Part shown: in pieces, positions 1 through 8,364 of the stretch
How the letters are laid out: each line of letters begins with the position of its first letter
Position numbering within the stretch: the stretch's first letter is position 1
From: JACCXG01 sp963834305
GTDB taxonomy: Bacteria > Acidobacteriota > Vicinamibacteria > Vicinamibacterales > 2-12-FULL-66-21
Assembly: GCA_963834305.1 (NCBI GenBank)
Contig: CAWIAX010000003.1
Location: 620,001 to 684,000, forward strand
DNA: 64,000 nt
Direction: 5' to 3'
The notes under the pieces: generated by a model
The model's input: the letters and a program-made list of their open reading frames with translations, nothing else
Database searches by the model: none
Told to the model about the DNA's origin: nothing
Program-made: the position numbers and the translations under genes

Positions 1-804
1 CAGCCCGGCTTCCCAGCCATCGAGGTCGGTCGTGCCGGCGTCGCCGAATTCCTGCTGCAGCGCAATCTCGTCGCTCAGCCGCCGCACCGGCTCGGTCGAG
101 GTGAACAGCGGATCGTTCCTGGAAGAGGGTGCCCGGGTCAGGGCGGCGACGTCGTGGAGCATGCCTGCCGTCGCGAGGATGTCCTCTTCGCGAGCGAAGG
201 GGTTCCGCGTCCAGGGCGCCGTGAAGTCGCGCCACTGCGCCAGGTCCCACGCCGCCTTGCGCAGCCGGTCCACCGGGCCGTCGCCGCCGCCGAACGCGCT
301 GCGCCGCAGCGCACGGCGGACGCCTTCGGGAGGATCGGCGAGCTCCTCCTGCAGCCACCGGCCGAACGCCTCGTCGAACAGGCGGGCTGCCGAGCCTTCG
401 GTCAACACCTCGAATAACGGATCGATCCGCGCCTCGACGGGGCGCTCGCGGAGCAGATCCGCGCAGAAGCCGTGGATGGTGCTGACGTGCGCTTCTTCGA
501 GCCCGGTCAGCGCGGCGTCGAGCCGCGACCGGCGCTCGGAGTCCTCGTCCGCGGCGCTGCGCTCGCGATCGAGCCGCTCGCGCAGGCGCAGCTTCAGCTC
601 GCCGGCCGCCTTCTCGGTGAAGGTCACGGCAACGATCTCGCCGACCTTGGCGCGATCCTCCGCGAGCATGCGGACGATCCGGCCGACCAGGGCGGTGGTC
701 TTGCCGGTGCCCGCGGCCGCCTCGACGATCAAGGTGTCGTCGAGGGCGGTGGCGATGAGGTGGCGTGCCTCGGCGTCCGACAGCCGCCCGGGGGCGGGGG
801 TCAT
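1..804 (-). CDS. addA: AddA-type UvrD/Rep helicase-nuclease subunit (5' part only)
   Basis: This is the N-terminal 268 codons of a UvrD-like ATP-dependent DNA helicase; the rest lies beyond the left edge. The ATG at 804 begins MTPAPGRLSDAEARHL. Helicase motif I (Walker A) is visible as EAAAGTGKTTALVG around residue 30, motif Ia as TFTEKAAGELKLRLRE, and the segment STIHGFCADLLRERP matches the AddA/RecB family. The protein would pair with the neighbouring AddB to process double-strand breaks for RecA. The two genes overlap by four bases (ATGA), so they are translationally coupled. The nuclease domain expected at the AddA C-terminus is not in the window. Confidence 0.9.
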   Translation of the reverse strand, partial: MTPAPGRLSDAEARHLIATALDDTLIVEAAAGTGKTTALVGRIVRMLAEDRAKVGEIVAVTFTEKAAGELKLRLRERLDRERSAADEDSERRSRLDAALTGLEEAHVSTIHGFCADLLRERPVEARIDPLFEVLTEGSAARLFDEAFGRWLQEELADPPEGVRRALRRSAFGGGDGPVDRLRKAAWDLAQWRDFTAPWTRNPFAREEDILATAGMLHDVAALTRAPSSRNDPLFTSTEPVRRLSDEIALQQEFGDAGTTDLDGWEAGL

Positions 805-3800
805 GGCATGCCTCGCAGCGCCGTGAGGTCGGCCAGCGAGTCCGCCGGCTTGCGCCGGACGTGCTGCGGCTCGTCGGGGCCGCACACCGGCCGGAAGTCG
901 CACCACGAGCAGGCGCGTTCGGCGGGCGCCGGCGGCAGGAACCCGAGCTCGATCGCGCGGTCGATGATCTGGAGCGCTTCGAGCCCGGCGCGCCGGTTGG
1001 CGTCGGACAACGGCACGGGATGCTCGACGAAGCCGCCGGGAGCGGTGCAGTAGAACAGGCGCCCCCCCGTGACCGGCCGGCCGAGCACCTGTTCGATGGC
1101 CAGGCCGTAGATGACCGGCTGCAGCGTCCCGCCGCCGCCAATGACCGTGCGCGGCGTTGTCCGGTTGCGTCCGGTCTTGTGATCGGTGATGCGGAGCTCG
1201 CCGGTGCCGCGTGTCTCGATCACGTCCACCGAGCCGCGCAGCAGGAACCGTCCATCGATCAGCACCGGGCCCGGCACGCTGCGCTCGTCGCGGCCGTCGT
1301 CCGACAGCCCGAAGCTGAACTCGAAGTATTCGGGGGTCCAGCCGTCGGCTTCCGGCAGCTTCCGGACCCAGACCCGCAGATCGCGCCCGATCGCGTCCAT
1401 CTCGTCGCGCCAGACGCGGTCGATCGCCGGCGCCAGCTCCTCCTCGTGCCGGGCGGCCACCTCCTGCAGCACGCCGTCGAGCACGCGCAGCGCCGCCGCC
1501 ACGCCGCCGGAGGTCACCGGCAGCCCGCCGGCGTTGCGCAGCGCGCGGAAGAACTCCGCCTGCACCTCGTGGAAGATCGCGCCCTTGGTCAGCGGGTCGA
1601 GACGCTGGAGCGGCTCCGGCTCCTGGTTCGGCTCGAGCCGGTAGATCGCCGAGAGCGCGAACTGGTAGGGGCAGGTGGTGAATTTCTGCAGCGCCGACAC
1701 CGAGTAGGGACGTGCGCCGAGCCGCTGGCTGTCGAGCATGGGCCTGACGGCGGGGCTCAGGTGAACGAGGCCGTCCTGCGCGCGCCAGCGCGACTGTGCC
1801 CGCACCCACCGGCGCCGCACGGACCGGCGCAGGGCATCGTTCAGCCCCAGCATGTAGTGGGCATGGCCGCGTACCGACGCGCGGTCCGGGTGGGCAATCA
1901 GCTCGCCGAGCGTGGCCAGGTCGTGTTCCACCGCATCGATGGCCCGCGCCGCCTGCTGCGGCGCCGGCCAGTCGAGCCTGGCGCCCCCTTCGGCCGCCGC
2001 CTCGCGCTGCAGCTCTTCATGGTGCGGAATGCGGCCCGTCACCGCCCGCATCACGTCGAGCACGTAGAAGGAGGGGACGCGCGGCCGGGCGCCGCTGACG
2101 TCGAGCCGCGGATAGGACAGCCACAGTCGGTCGGTGGCCGCGCCGACCGCGAGCCGCAGCCGGAGCCGCTCGATCTTGCGCGCGGTCCTCCTGCACGGCC
2201 AGGCCGGCCGCGAGCGGCAGCCGCATCTCCTCGTCGAGGAGCATCGGGTCCTCGCGGGGCTTCTGCGGAAACAGCCGCTCGGCCAGCGCCGGCACGAACA
2301 CCACACGGAACGTCGCGGCCGCGCGCGGCGTCGGGGGCGCCCACGAATACGCGTCCGTAGCGATCGGCCGGCGGGTGCTCGTCGAGCGTCCGGAGCCGCT
2401 CGGCGAGCACGTCGCGCGCCTCTTCGAGGGTCACCGGACCGATCGCCGTCATCGGCCGCAGCTCGCCGAGCACGCGGATCACGCGCCCCGGCTTCCGCAG
2501 CACGCGCGGCGCCAGCGCGTCGAAGCGCTCCAGCCACTCGCCCCACGTGGCGGCGGCCGGCCACGACGCCAGCGCCTCGATCACCGGCAGCGCGAACGCC
2601 GTGAGGTGGCCGAGATTCCGCAGGTCCCGCTCGAGCCGGGCCACCCGCGGCGACTCCGGTTCCTCACGCTGCTCCTCCTGCAGCTGCTTCTCGAACAGGC
2701 CGTGCAGCCCACGCAGCCGCCGTTCCCAGCGGTCCGGGTTGCCGCCAATCACCGCCGAGTCGACGATCAGCTTTTCCCACTTCCAGGGGGCGCGCAGGGC
2801 GCCGCCGACAATCCCGGCGCTGTCGCCGTCCGTCCCCTTCTCCTCGGACCGGTCGCTTTCGCTTTCCCTCCCCCTCTGCCTCACCGTCTCCGTCTTCGTC
2901 TCCCTCCGCCTCTGCCTCGTCCTGCGCCGCCTCCACACCGGTGAACCCGATCACTTCGTCTTCCGCCGGCAGCGCCGGCTCGGGCAGCCGGGCGGCTTCC
3001 TCGGCGTTGGGAACCTGTCCGAGCGAGAGGTATTCGGCAAAGCGCACCGCGGACAGCCGTTCGACCGCGCAGCTCAGGATCGCCAGGAACGCGCGCCCGG
3101 CAGGATGGGGACGACGGCCGCCGCGGTCGAACCAGCCGGGAATCGAGGCGCGGTCGAAGGCGTCTTCGAGCAGGCCGACATAATCGCCAGGCGCGCGGAG
3201 CAGCACCGCCATCTCATCGAAGGGGACGCCGGCGCGGGCTTCGTCGAGGATGCGGCGCGCGATCTCGACGCACTCGCGGCTTTCGCCGGGCGCGGAGAAC
3301 AGCCGGACGTCACCGCTGCGCTCACGCGCCGGTGGCTGCCCCCTGGCAAAGAGGTAGCGGCGCAGCGCGGTGAGGTCCGACTCGCCGGCCGGCACCAGGA
3401 CGTCCACGTCGTGCCCAAGCGTGTGCAGGTGGCCAAGCGTCAGCAGGTCGCCGAACGGCACCGTGACCAGCGCCGGGCCGGCGCCTTCGAGCAGCCGGCG
3501 CGCCAGGTCGAATTCGACCGCCGACTCGAAGGGGACGTCGAGGAGCAGCAGGGGCCGGCCGCGCACCGTGCCGGCGGCTTCCCTGGCCGCGGCGAACAGC
3601 GCCGCGCGATCCGTCGCGGCGGCGGCCGCGAACTGGCTGTCGAACCGTTCGAGCAGGCTGGCGAGGTCCGTCCCGCCGAGCGGCAGCGTGCGCAGCGCGC
3701 CGGCGCCGACGCGCGCCAGCGACAGCTCGTGCAGCGTCCGCGCCAGCGCCCGCGGGAACCCCGGCGTCGACGCGACCGGGCCGAAGTAGCCCAGATCGCC

Positions 3801-4121
3801 GTCGCGGCGCGCCTCGAACGCCGCGCGTGCGGCGACCGCCTCGGACGCCACCCGGGTCGCCGGCACGACACCGCGCGCCGCGAGGACGGGCGCCGCGAGA
3901 TGGGCAGCCAGCTGCGTGAAGCTGAAGCGGTGCAGGCCGGCGGCGCCGCCGCGCGTCCGCGCCACCGCGCGCGCCAGATCGTCGGCCGCTCCACGCGACG
4001 CCGACACGATCAGCGCGCCGCGCCCGGCGTGCGCCGCGAGCCAGGCGCGTGCCTCGTGCAGCCGCCGCGCGGCGTCCGACGATTCGATGATGCGGAGATC
4101 GGGAGAGGAGGAGAGTGTCAT
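801..4121 (-). CDS. addB: AddB-type helicase-nuclease subunit with C-terminal PD-(D/E)XK nuclease (frameshifted)
   Basis: This is the partner subunit of AddA, read in pieces through at least three frameshifts (about 2830-2860, 2310-2330 and 2180-2190). The start is ATG 4121, with an AAGGTG ribosome site; GTG 4130 is an alternative. The N-terminal part (RGALIVSASRGAADDLAR) resembles the AddB inactivated-helicase region. The C-terminal part is a PD-(D/E)XK nuclease with GSVDVIE and ITDHKTGR. Four cysteines likely bind an Fe-S cluster: one in KFTTCPYQF (near 1670) and three in ERACSWCDFRPVCG (near 890), as in AddB and Cas4. An unusual acidic linker (DEAEAEGDEDGDGEAEGEG) lies near 2880-2930, close to the first shift. 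I regard the shifts as sequence error because conserved sequence continues across each. Confidence 0.85.
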
Positions 4122-4203
4122 GGCCGTCACCTTCCCGGACGCCGTGCCGGGTCACCGTTGACGCCCGCGCAACGAGGGCGTGGGGGGGAAGATAGCACGA
4201 AGA

Positions 4204-4330
4204 GGGGTTCAGGGTTCAGGGTGCAGGGTGCAGGGTGCGCGCGGTTCAAGTTCAGAGTGCAGGGTGCAGGGTTCGCTGGGGTTCAAGGTGCAGGGTTCAC
4301 GGGTGCACGGTTCGCTGGGCGACTGCTGTA
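4204..4330. repeat. Degenerate heptamer array (GGTKCAG), first arm
   Basis: Tandem, partly degenerate 7-bp units (GGTTCAG, GGTGCAG) fill the space just upstream of addB. The same motif recurs in the opposite orientation at 4491-4627, 5166-5285 and 6425-6495. No protein is encoded. The array starts directly behind the addB 5' region, so the addB promoter must lie in or next to it. Confidence 0.85.
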
Positions 4331-4490
4331 ACAAACAGTCCAACAATCGTGCGGGCGCACGATGCACGGCGCAGGCTTCGCTGAGATCGAAGGTGCGGGT
4401 CACGGATCCGGTTCGCCGGTGTTCAACCTCCAGGGTCTCGCCCTAAAACCGCATCGCCCCTCTCTCGAACACCCGGATGTAGCTCACCTT
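4331..4490. other. Spacer between inverted heptamer arms, with two small hairpins
   Basis: This 160-bp stretch between oppositely oriented arrays holds no convincing gene. It contains a perfect 7-bp hairpin, ATCGTGC/GCACGAT with a GGGC loop, at 4346-4363. A shorter GACTG/CAGTC pairing lies at 4321-4340, straddling the edge of the first array. Degenerate heptamer remnants continue near 4389-4440. Confidence 0.5.
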
Positions 4491-4627
4491 GCACCCGAAA
4501 GAACCCTGCACCTTGCACTCTGCACCCTGAACCCGGCGAAGCCGCCCCTGCACCTTGAACCGGCGGCCTGCCCCCAGCGAACCCTGCACCTTGCACTTTG
4601 CACCTTGAACCCAGCCCACCCTGCTCC
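4491..4627. repeat. Degenerate heptamer array (CTGCACC orientation), second arm
   Basis: Units such as CCCTGCA, CCTTGCA and CCCTGAA are the reverse complement of those at 4204-4330, so the two arrays form a large imperfect inverted repeat. The array ends six bases before the stop codon of the four-helix-bundle gene. Confidence 0.85.
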
Positions 4628-4632
4628 TCTTT

Positions 4633-5040
4633 TCACGTTTCCGGCCCGGTGTCCCAGCCGGTCGGCGCCCGGCCCTGGCAGCTGTCCAGGTATCGGAGCA
4701 GGCCGGTTGTGGCACCCAGGGCGCGGTTGCAGAGCGCGAGGAGCTCCTCGCTGACGCCTGCCTCCAGGTAGCGCCGGGTCTGCGCGTCGAGGAGGTGACT
4801 CCTGGTTTCCATCAGCGACCGGCGCGCGATGCGGGTGAAACGGGCGAATTCCCGTGGCTTGAACGCGCCGAAACCCTCGGCCAGGTTGCGCGGCGCCGAG
4901 GCGGCGGCATCGCTGATCTGTGCCCGGAATGCGCGGTCGCGCCACACCGCTTCGCAGGCACTGACGCGAAGCACGCGGTCCCGGAGCTCGACGCTGAGCC
5001 TCCACGCATCGAGCTCCTCGAACGACCGGGCGCCAGCCAC
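4633..5040 (-). CDS. Four-helix-bundle protein (23S rRNA-IVS / S23 family)
   Basis: A 135-residue protein beginning with GTG at 5040, followed by SFEELDAWRLSVELRD. The conserved core IDDAA/NLAEG pattern of the family appears as SDAAASAPRNLAEGFG, followed by a helix rich in Arg and Phe (KPREFARFTRIARRSLME) and the typical ETRSHL segment. Family members are small bundles encoded in 23S rRNA intervening sequences or as stand-alone genes; the bAvd protein of diversity-generating retroelements is a relative. Heptamer arrays flank the gene on both sides (4491-4627 and 5166-5285), suggesting a repeat-bounded cassette inserted between addB and the cyclophilin gene. I saw no reverse transcriptase nearby. 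Its function is unknown. Confidence 0.8.
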   Translation of the reverse strand: MAGARSFEELDAWRLSVELRDRVLRVSACEAVWRDRAFRAQISDAAASAPRNLAEGFGAFKPREFARFTRIARRSLMETRSHLLDAQTRRYLEAGVSEELLALCNRALGATTGLLRYLDSCQGRAPTGWDTGPET

Positions 5041-5165
5041 ATCCCCGGAGGTGCACCGGCCGCGCCAATCGGCCTGGGCCCGATTGGCCGAGCCCTTCTC
5101 GAGGAGGAGCAGGAAAGGTCTCAGAAAGCGCAATCCGCCCAGTCCCTTGACCGAGCAGCCCCCGC

Positions 5166-5285
5166 GATCTTGAACCTTGCAGCCTGAACCCTGAACCCCG
5201 AACCCTGAACCTTGCACCCTGCACCCTGCACCCTGCACCTTGCACCCTGCACCCTGCACCCTGCACCCTGCACCCTGAACCCCCG
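5166..5285. repeat. Heptamer array (CCCTGCA), most regular copy
   Basis: The cleanest array of the set: about sixteen near-perfect 7-bp units, mainly CCCTGCA with CCTTGCA and CCCTGAA variants. It lies between the four-helix-bundle gene and the stop codon of the cyclophilin gene. Confidence 0.9.
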
Positions 5286-6380
5286 TTACCTCTCCACCCG
5301 CACCCGCGTGAGCTCGATCCGCGTCACCGGCGTCTCGCCGTTCAGCGCCGCCTGCTCGATGGCCTCCACGGTTTCGATCCCCTGTATGACCCGGCCGAAC
5401 GCGGTGTATTTGCCATCGAGGGACGGCGCGTCGCCGGTCACGATGAAGAAGGACGTCGTGGCGCTGCCCGGATCGTCGCCACGCGCCATCGACAGCACGC
5501 CCTTCACGTGCGCCGTGTCGTTGAACTCCGGCGCCAGCGGACGCACGATCTTCTGCTGCGTCTCGTCGAGCGGCCCACGCGAATCGAGGGAGCCGGTCTG
5601 GACCACGAAGCCGCGGACGACACGGTGGAAGGCGGTGCCGTTGAACACCCCGGCGGCCGCCAGCCGCAGGAACGCCCGCACGGTCTCGGGCGCGTTTCCG
5701 GGCAGCAGCTCGATCGTGATCGGTCCGGCGCTGGTCTCGAGCACGGGGTGGTACGCGGCCAGCTCCTCGACGGACTCCGTGCTGAACGGCTCGGGCACGG
5801 GCGGCGGGGTATCGCGAATCTCCACCGATCGAATCTCCACCCGTTCCGTGGCCTTGCCGTCTGCCGTGGCCGGGGTTTCGGAGATCTTCTCGAGCACGGC
5901 CATCCCCTCCGACACTCTGCCGAACACGGTGTATTTCCCGGTCAGTGCCGGCTGGTCGGTGACGCATACGAAGAACTGTGCACCGCCGCTGTCGGGCTTC
6001 CCAGGCTGCAACACGGCTGACACCGCCCCACGTGTATGCGGCTCGCTGCTGACCTCCGCCTCCAGCATCCCCAGCCCGCCAGTGCCGTAGAGCTTCGCCT
6101 TCGCGGGATCCGTCGAGAGCGGGTCGCCCCCCTGCACAATGCCCATCCTGACCATCCGGTGGAACGTGGTGCCATCGTACGCCCCCTCGCGGGCGAGCTT
6201 GATGAAGAGGCCGACATGATTCGGCGCGAGATCCGGCCGCAGGTCGATCACGAACCGCCCGGCCGAGGTCTCCACCACGGCCTGCTTCTTCACCATCTCC
6301 GCCATCGGCAGCGGCGTTTTGAAAGGGGCCGCGCCTCGCTGCGGCGCCAGGAGGAGCAGAAGCGTCAGGAGTACAGGCAC
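5286..6380 (-). CDS. Secreted double-domain peptidylprolyl isomerase (cyclophilin type)
   Basis: A 364-residue protein starting at GTG 6380, with a hydrophobic N-terminus (PVLLTLLLLLAP) that looks like a signal peptide, so it probably acts in the periplasm. Two cyclophilin folds follow. The first (about residues 32-200) has FHRMVRMGIVQGGDP and GGAQFFV. The second (about 222-362) has FHRVVRGFVVQTGSLDSRG and TTSFFIV. Both keep the catalytic Phe-His-Arg, but the second replaces the usual QGGD with QTGS. Cyclophilins isomerise Xaa-Pro bonds to help folding. The gene lies between two heptamer arrays and has no close operon partner. Confidence 0.88.
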   Translation of the reverse strand: MPVLLTLLLLLAPQRGAAPFKTPLPMAEMVKKQAVVETSAGRFVIDLRPDLAPNHVGLFIKLAREGAYDGTTFHRMVRMGIVQGGDPLSTDPAKAKLYGTGGLGMLEAEVSSEPHTRGAVSAVLQPGKPDSGGAQFFVCVTDQPALTGKYTVFGRVSEGMAVLEKISETPATADGKATERVEIRSVEIRDTPPPVPEPFSTESVEELAAYHPVLETSAGPITIELLPGNAPETVRAFLRLAAAGVFNGTAFHRVVRGFVVQTGSLDSRGPLDETQQKIVRPLAPEFNDTAHVKGVLSMARGDDPGSATTSFFIVTGDAPSLDGKYTAFGRVIQGIETVEAIEQAALNGETPVTRIELTRVRVER

Positions 6381-6424
6381 AGCATTACTCTACCTGCAGC
6401 CCGGGGGGCGGCGGAACGGGGGAC

Positions 6425-6495
6425 GCACCCTGCACCCTGCACCTTGAACCGAGCGAACCCTGCACCTTGCACCCTGAACCTTGAACCCCGGCCCC
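6425..6495. repeat. Heptamer array (CTGCACC), fourth copy
   Basis: Units such as CCCTGCA, CCTTGAA and CCTTGCA recur in the 265-bp space between the divergently transcribed cyclophilin gene and the NYN-domain gene. The remainder of the space (6496-6645) shows no gene. Confidence 0.8.
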
Positions 6496-6645
6496 CCATA
6501 CAGTCCCGCTCCACGCAAATCCCACAATCTGAAGGCCTGCCATGCGGCCGAGACCCGTTCGGAGGATAATGGACTGTTGGCCAGAGGGCCGGAAATGCCT
6601 CGCACCGGGGCCGCGGCGACGCCGCCCCGGGTGGGCGCCTGGTAA

Positions 6646-8358
6646 ATGCGCCGCGAAGGCGGGAAGGGAAGACTAGAAGGTTTGGCGGATACACGACTCA
6701 AGCTGGCGGTATTCATCGATTTCGACAACATCGAGATCGGGGTCAAGAGCACCCTCGGAACGCAATTCGACATCGGCGTCGTGCTCGAAGCGCTGAAGGA
6801 GCGCGGCGATGTGGTCTCCAAGATCGCCTATGGCGACTGGACCCGGGCCGGGGACTACAGTCGCTCGCTGACCCAGCACGCGACAAAGCTGGTGCAGCGC
6901 AACCTGACGCCTGGCGGGGACAAGAACGGCGCCGACATCAACCTGGCGCTCGACGCGCTCGAGATGGCCTTCACGCACACGCACATCAGCGCGTACGTGA
7001 TCGTCGGCGGCGACAGCGACTTCATCACCCTCGTCGAGAAGCTCAAGCAGTACGACAAGCAGGTCTTCGTGGTGGGCGGCCGCGCCTTCACGAGCGGCGT
7101 GATGCAGCGGAACTGCCACGAGTTCATTGCCTACGAGAACCTCCTGGGCTCGCGGCGCAGCGCGGATCGCGGGCGGCAGGCGGGTCCGGCGGTGGCCCAG
7201 GCGCCGATCGATCAGGCGCTGCCGCTGGTGCGGCGTGCCCTCAAGGTGCTTGTCGATCGCGAAGTCTCGCCGCAGCTCGGCCTGCTGAAGAGCACGCTGC
7301 TGCAGCTCGATTCGACGTTCTCCGAGCGCACTTACGGCGCCGGCAGCTTCCGCGATTTCGCCCAGAAGCTCGCCACCGCCGGCCACGTGCGGCTGCGCGA
7401 GCACGGACGAAACGTCCTGGTCGAACTGGCCGAGGGTGCAACCGGCATGCGGGCGGACGAGCCGTCGTCTGCCGTCGCGGCCGAGGCACCCGCGCCGGAG
7501 CGCCGGACGGGCCAGCCGGCGGAGCGGCCGGAGCGGCCGGAGCGGCCGGATCGGCCTGAGCCCCAGGACGCCGACGCCACCCAGGCTCCCCTGGGCGAGC
7601 CGCGAGCGGCCGACGGCATCCGCGAGGTCCGGCGGATCTTCCAGGCCGCCCCCAATCCGCCGCGCTTTCCGATGTATGTCCGGCAGGCGAAGCAGTTCAT
7701 GCGCGCGATCGATCCGACCTTCGACGAGCGCAAGTTCGGCTTCGGCAGCCTGCAGGACCTGCTGCGCGCCTGCCAGCGCGACGGCCTCTTCCGCATCGAG
7801 CGCGATCGCCAGGGCGTCATCCGGCTGTTCCCGGGCAATGTGATGCAGCACGTGCCTGGCGCGGAGCACGACGCCGAGCCGGTGCGCGATCGCGAGCGGG
7901 ATCCGGTGGAAGCCCGCGCCGTCAGCTACTCGAACACCGGCGACGCGCAGGGCTGGGGCCGCGGTGGTCCCGGCCATCTCGCCGACGAACCGGCGCGCCA
8001 GCTCGATGACGAGGACGACGAGGAAGACGAAGACGACGAGCGTGGGAACGTCGGGGAGGCGCGCGAGCCGCAGCGGGCGCAGCGTGCGGAGCCCGAGCAG
8101 GAAGTCGTCGAGGGCGCCGTCGTGCAGGAGCGCGAAGTCAGCTCGGTGATCGACGGCGAGGAAGCGGCGCAGGAGACCGCAGGCGAGCCGGCGAAGCCGG
8201 CCCGTTCGACCCGCCGCCGCACGGGCACGGCTTCGCCGCGGAAGAAGGCCGACAGCGCCAAGACCGAGGGGGAGGCGCCGCGCGCGCGGAAGACCGCCGC
8301 CCGCCCGCGGGCCGCGGCCGCGTCCCGTCCGCGGTCGCGCAAGACACCCGCCGAATAG
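6646..8358 (+). CDS. NYN-domain nuclease-like protein with two OST-HTH (LOTUS) domains
   Basis: A protein of up to 570 residues. The NYN (PIN-like) domain is near residues 18-165 and keeps the acidic positions AVFIDFDNIEIG, KNGADINLALDALE and VIVGGDSDFITLVEKL expected of LabA/MARF1-type ribonucleases. Two OST-HTH/LOTUS domains follow (about 190-272 and 325-397), a fold that binds RNA. The tail is low complexity: Glu-Arg-Pro repeats near 285-305, an acidic run (DDEDDEEDEDDE) near 450, then a Lys/Arg/Ala-rich end. ATG 6646 has no clear ribosome site; TTG 6682, preceded by AAGGGAAG, may be the true start. It converges on dinB with only six bases between. The likely role is RNA turnover, but targets are unknown. 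Confidence 0.85.
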   Translation: MRREGGKGRLEGLADTRLKLAVFIDFDNIEIGVKSTLGTQFDIGVVLEALKERGDVVSKIAYGDWTRAGDYSRSLTQHATKLVQRNLTPGGDKNGADINLALDALEMAFTHTHISAYVIVGGDSDFITLVEKLKQYDKQVFVVGGRAFTSGVMQRNCHEFIAYENLLGSRRSADRGRQAGPAVAQAPIDQALPLVRRALKVLVDREVSPQLGLLKSTLLQLDSTFSERTYGAGSFRDFAQKLATAGHVRLREHGRNVLVELAEGATGMRADEPSSAVAAEAPAPERRTGQPAERPERPERPDRPEPQDADATQAPLGEPRAADGIREVRRIFQAAPNPPRFPMYVRQAKQFMRAIDPTFDERKFGFGSLQDLLRACQRDGLFRIERDRQGVIRLFPGNVMQHVPGAEHDAEPVRDRERDPVEARAVSYSNTGDAQGWGRGGPGHLADEPARQLDDEDDEEDEDDERGNVGEAREPQRAQRAEPEQEVVEGAVVQEREVSSVIDGEEAAQETAGEPAKPARSTRRRTGTASPRKKADSAKTEGEAPRARKTAARPRAAAASRPRSRKTPAE

Positions 8359-8364
8359 CCCGTC

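Noticed and set aside
4180..4754. Short frames encoding Pro-Cys-Thr-Leu repeats
   Set aside because: These are translations of the heptamer arrays, which give repetitive peptides in any frame; there is no ribosome site or family match.
5166..5285. Possible CRISPR array
   Set aside because: The unit is 7 bp with no unique spacers and no cas genes are nearby; it is a simple tandem repeat.
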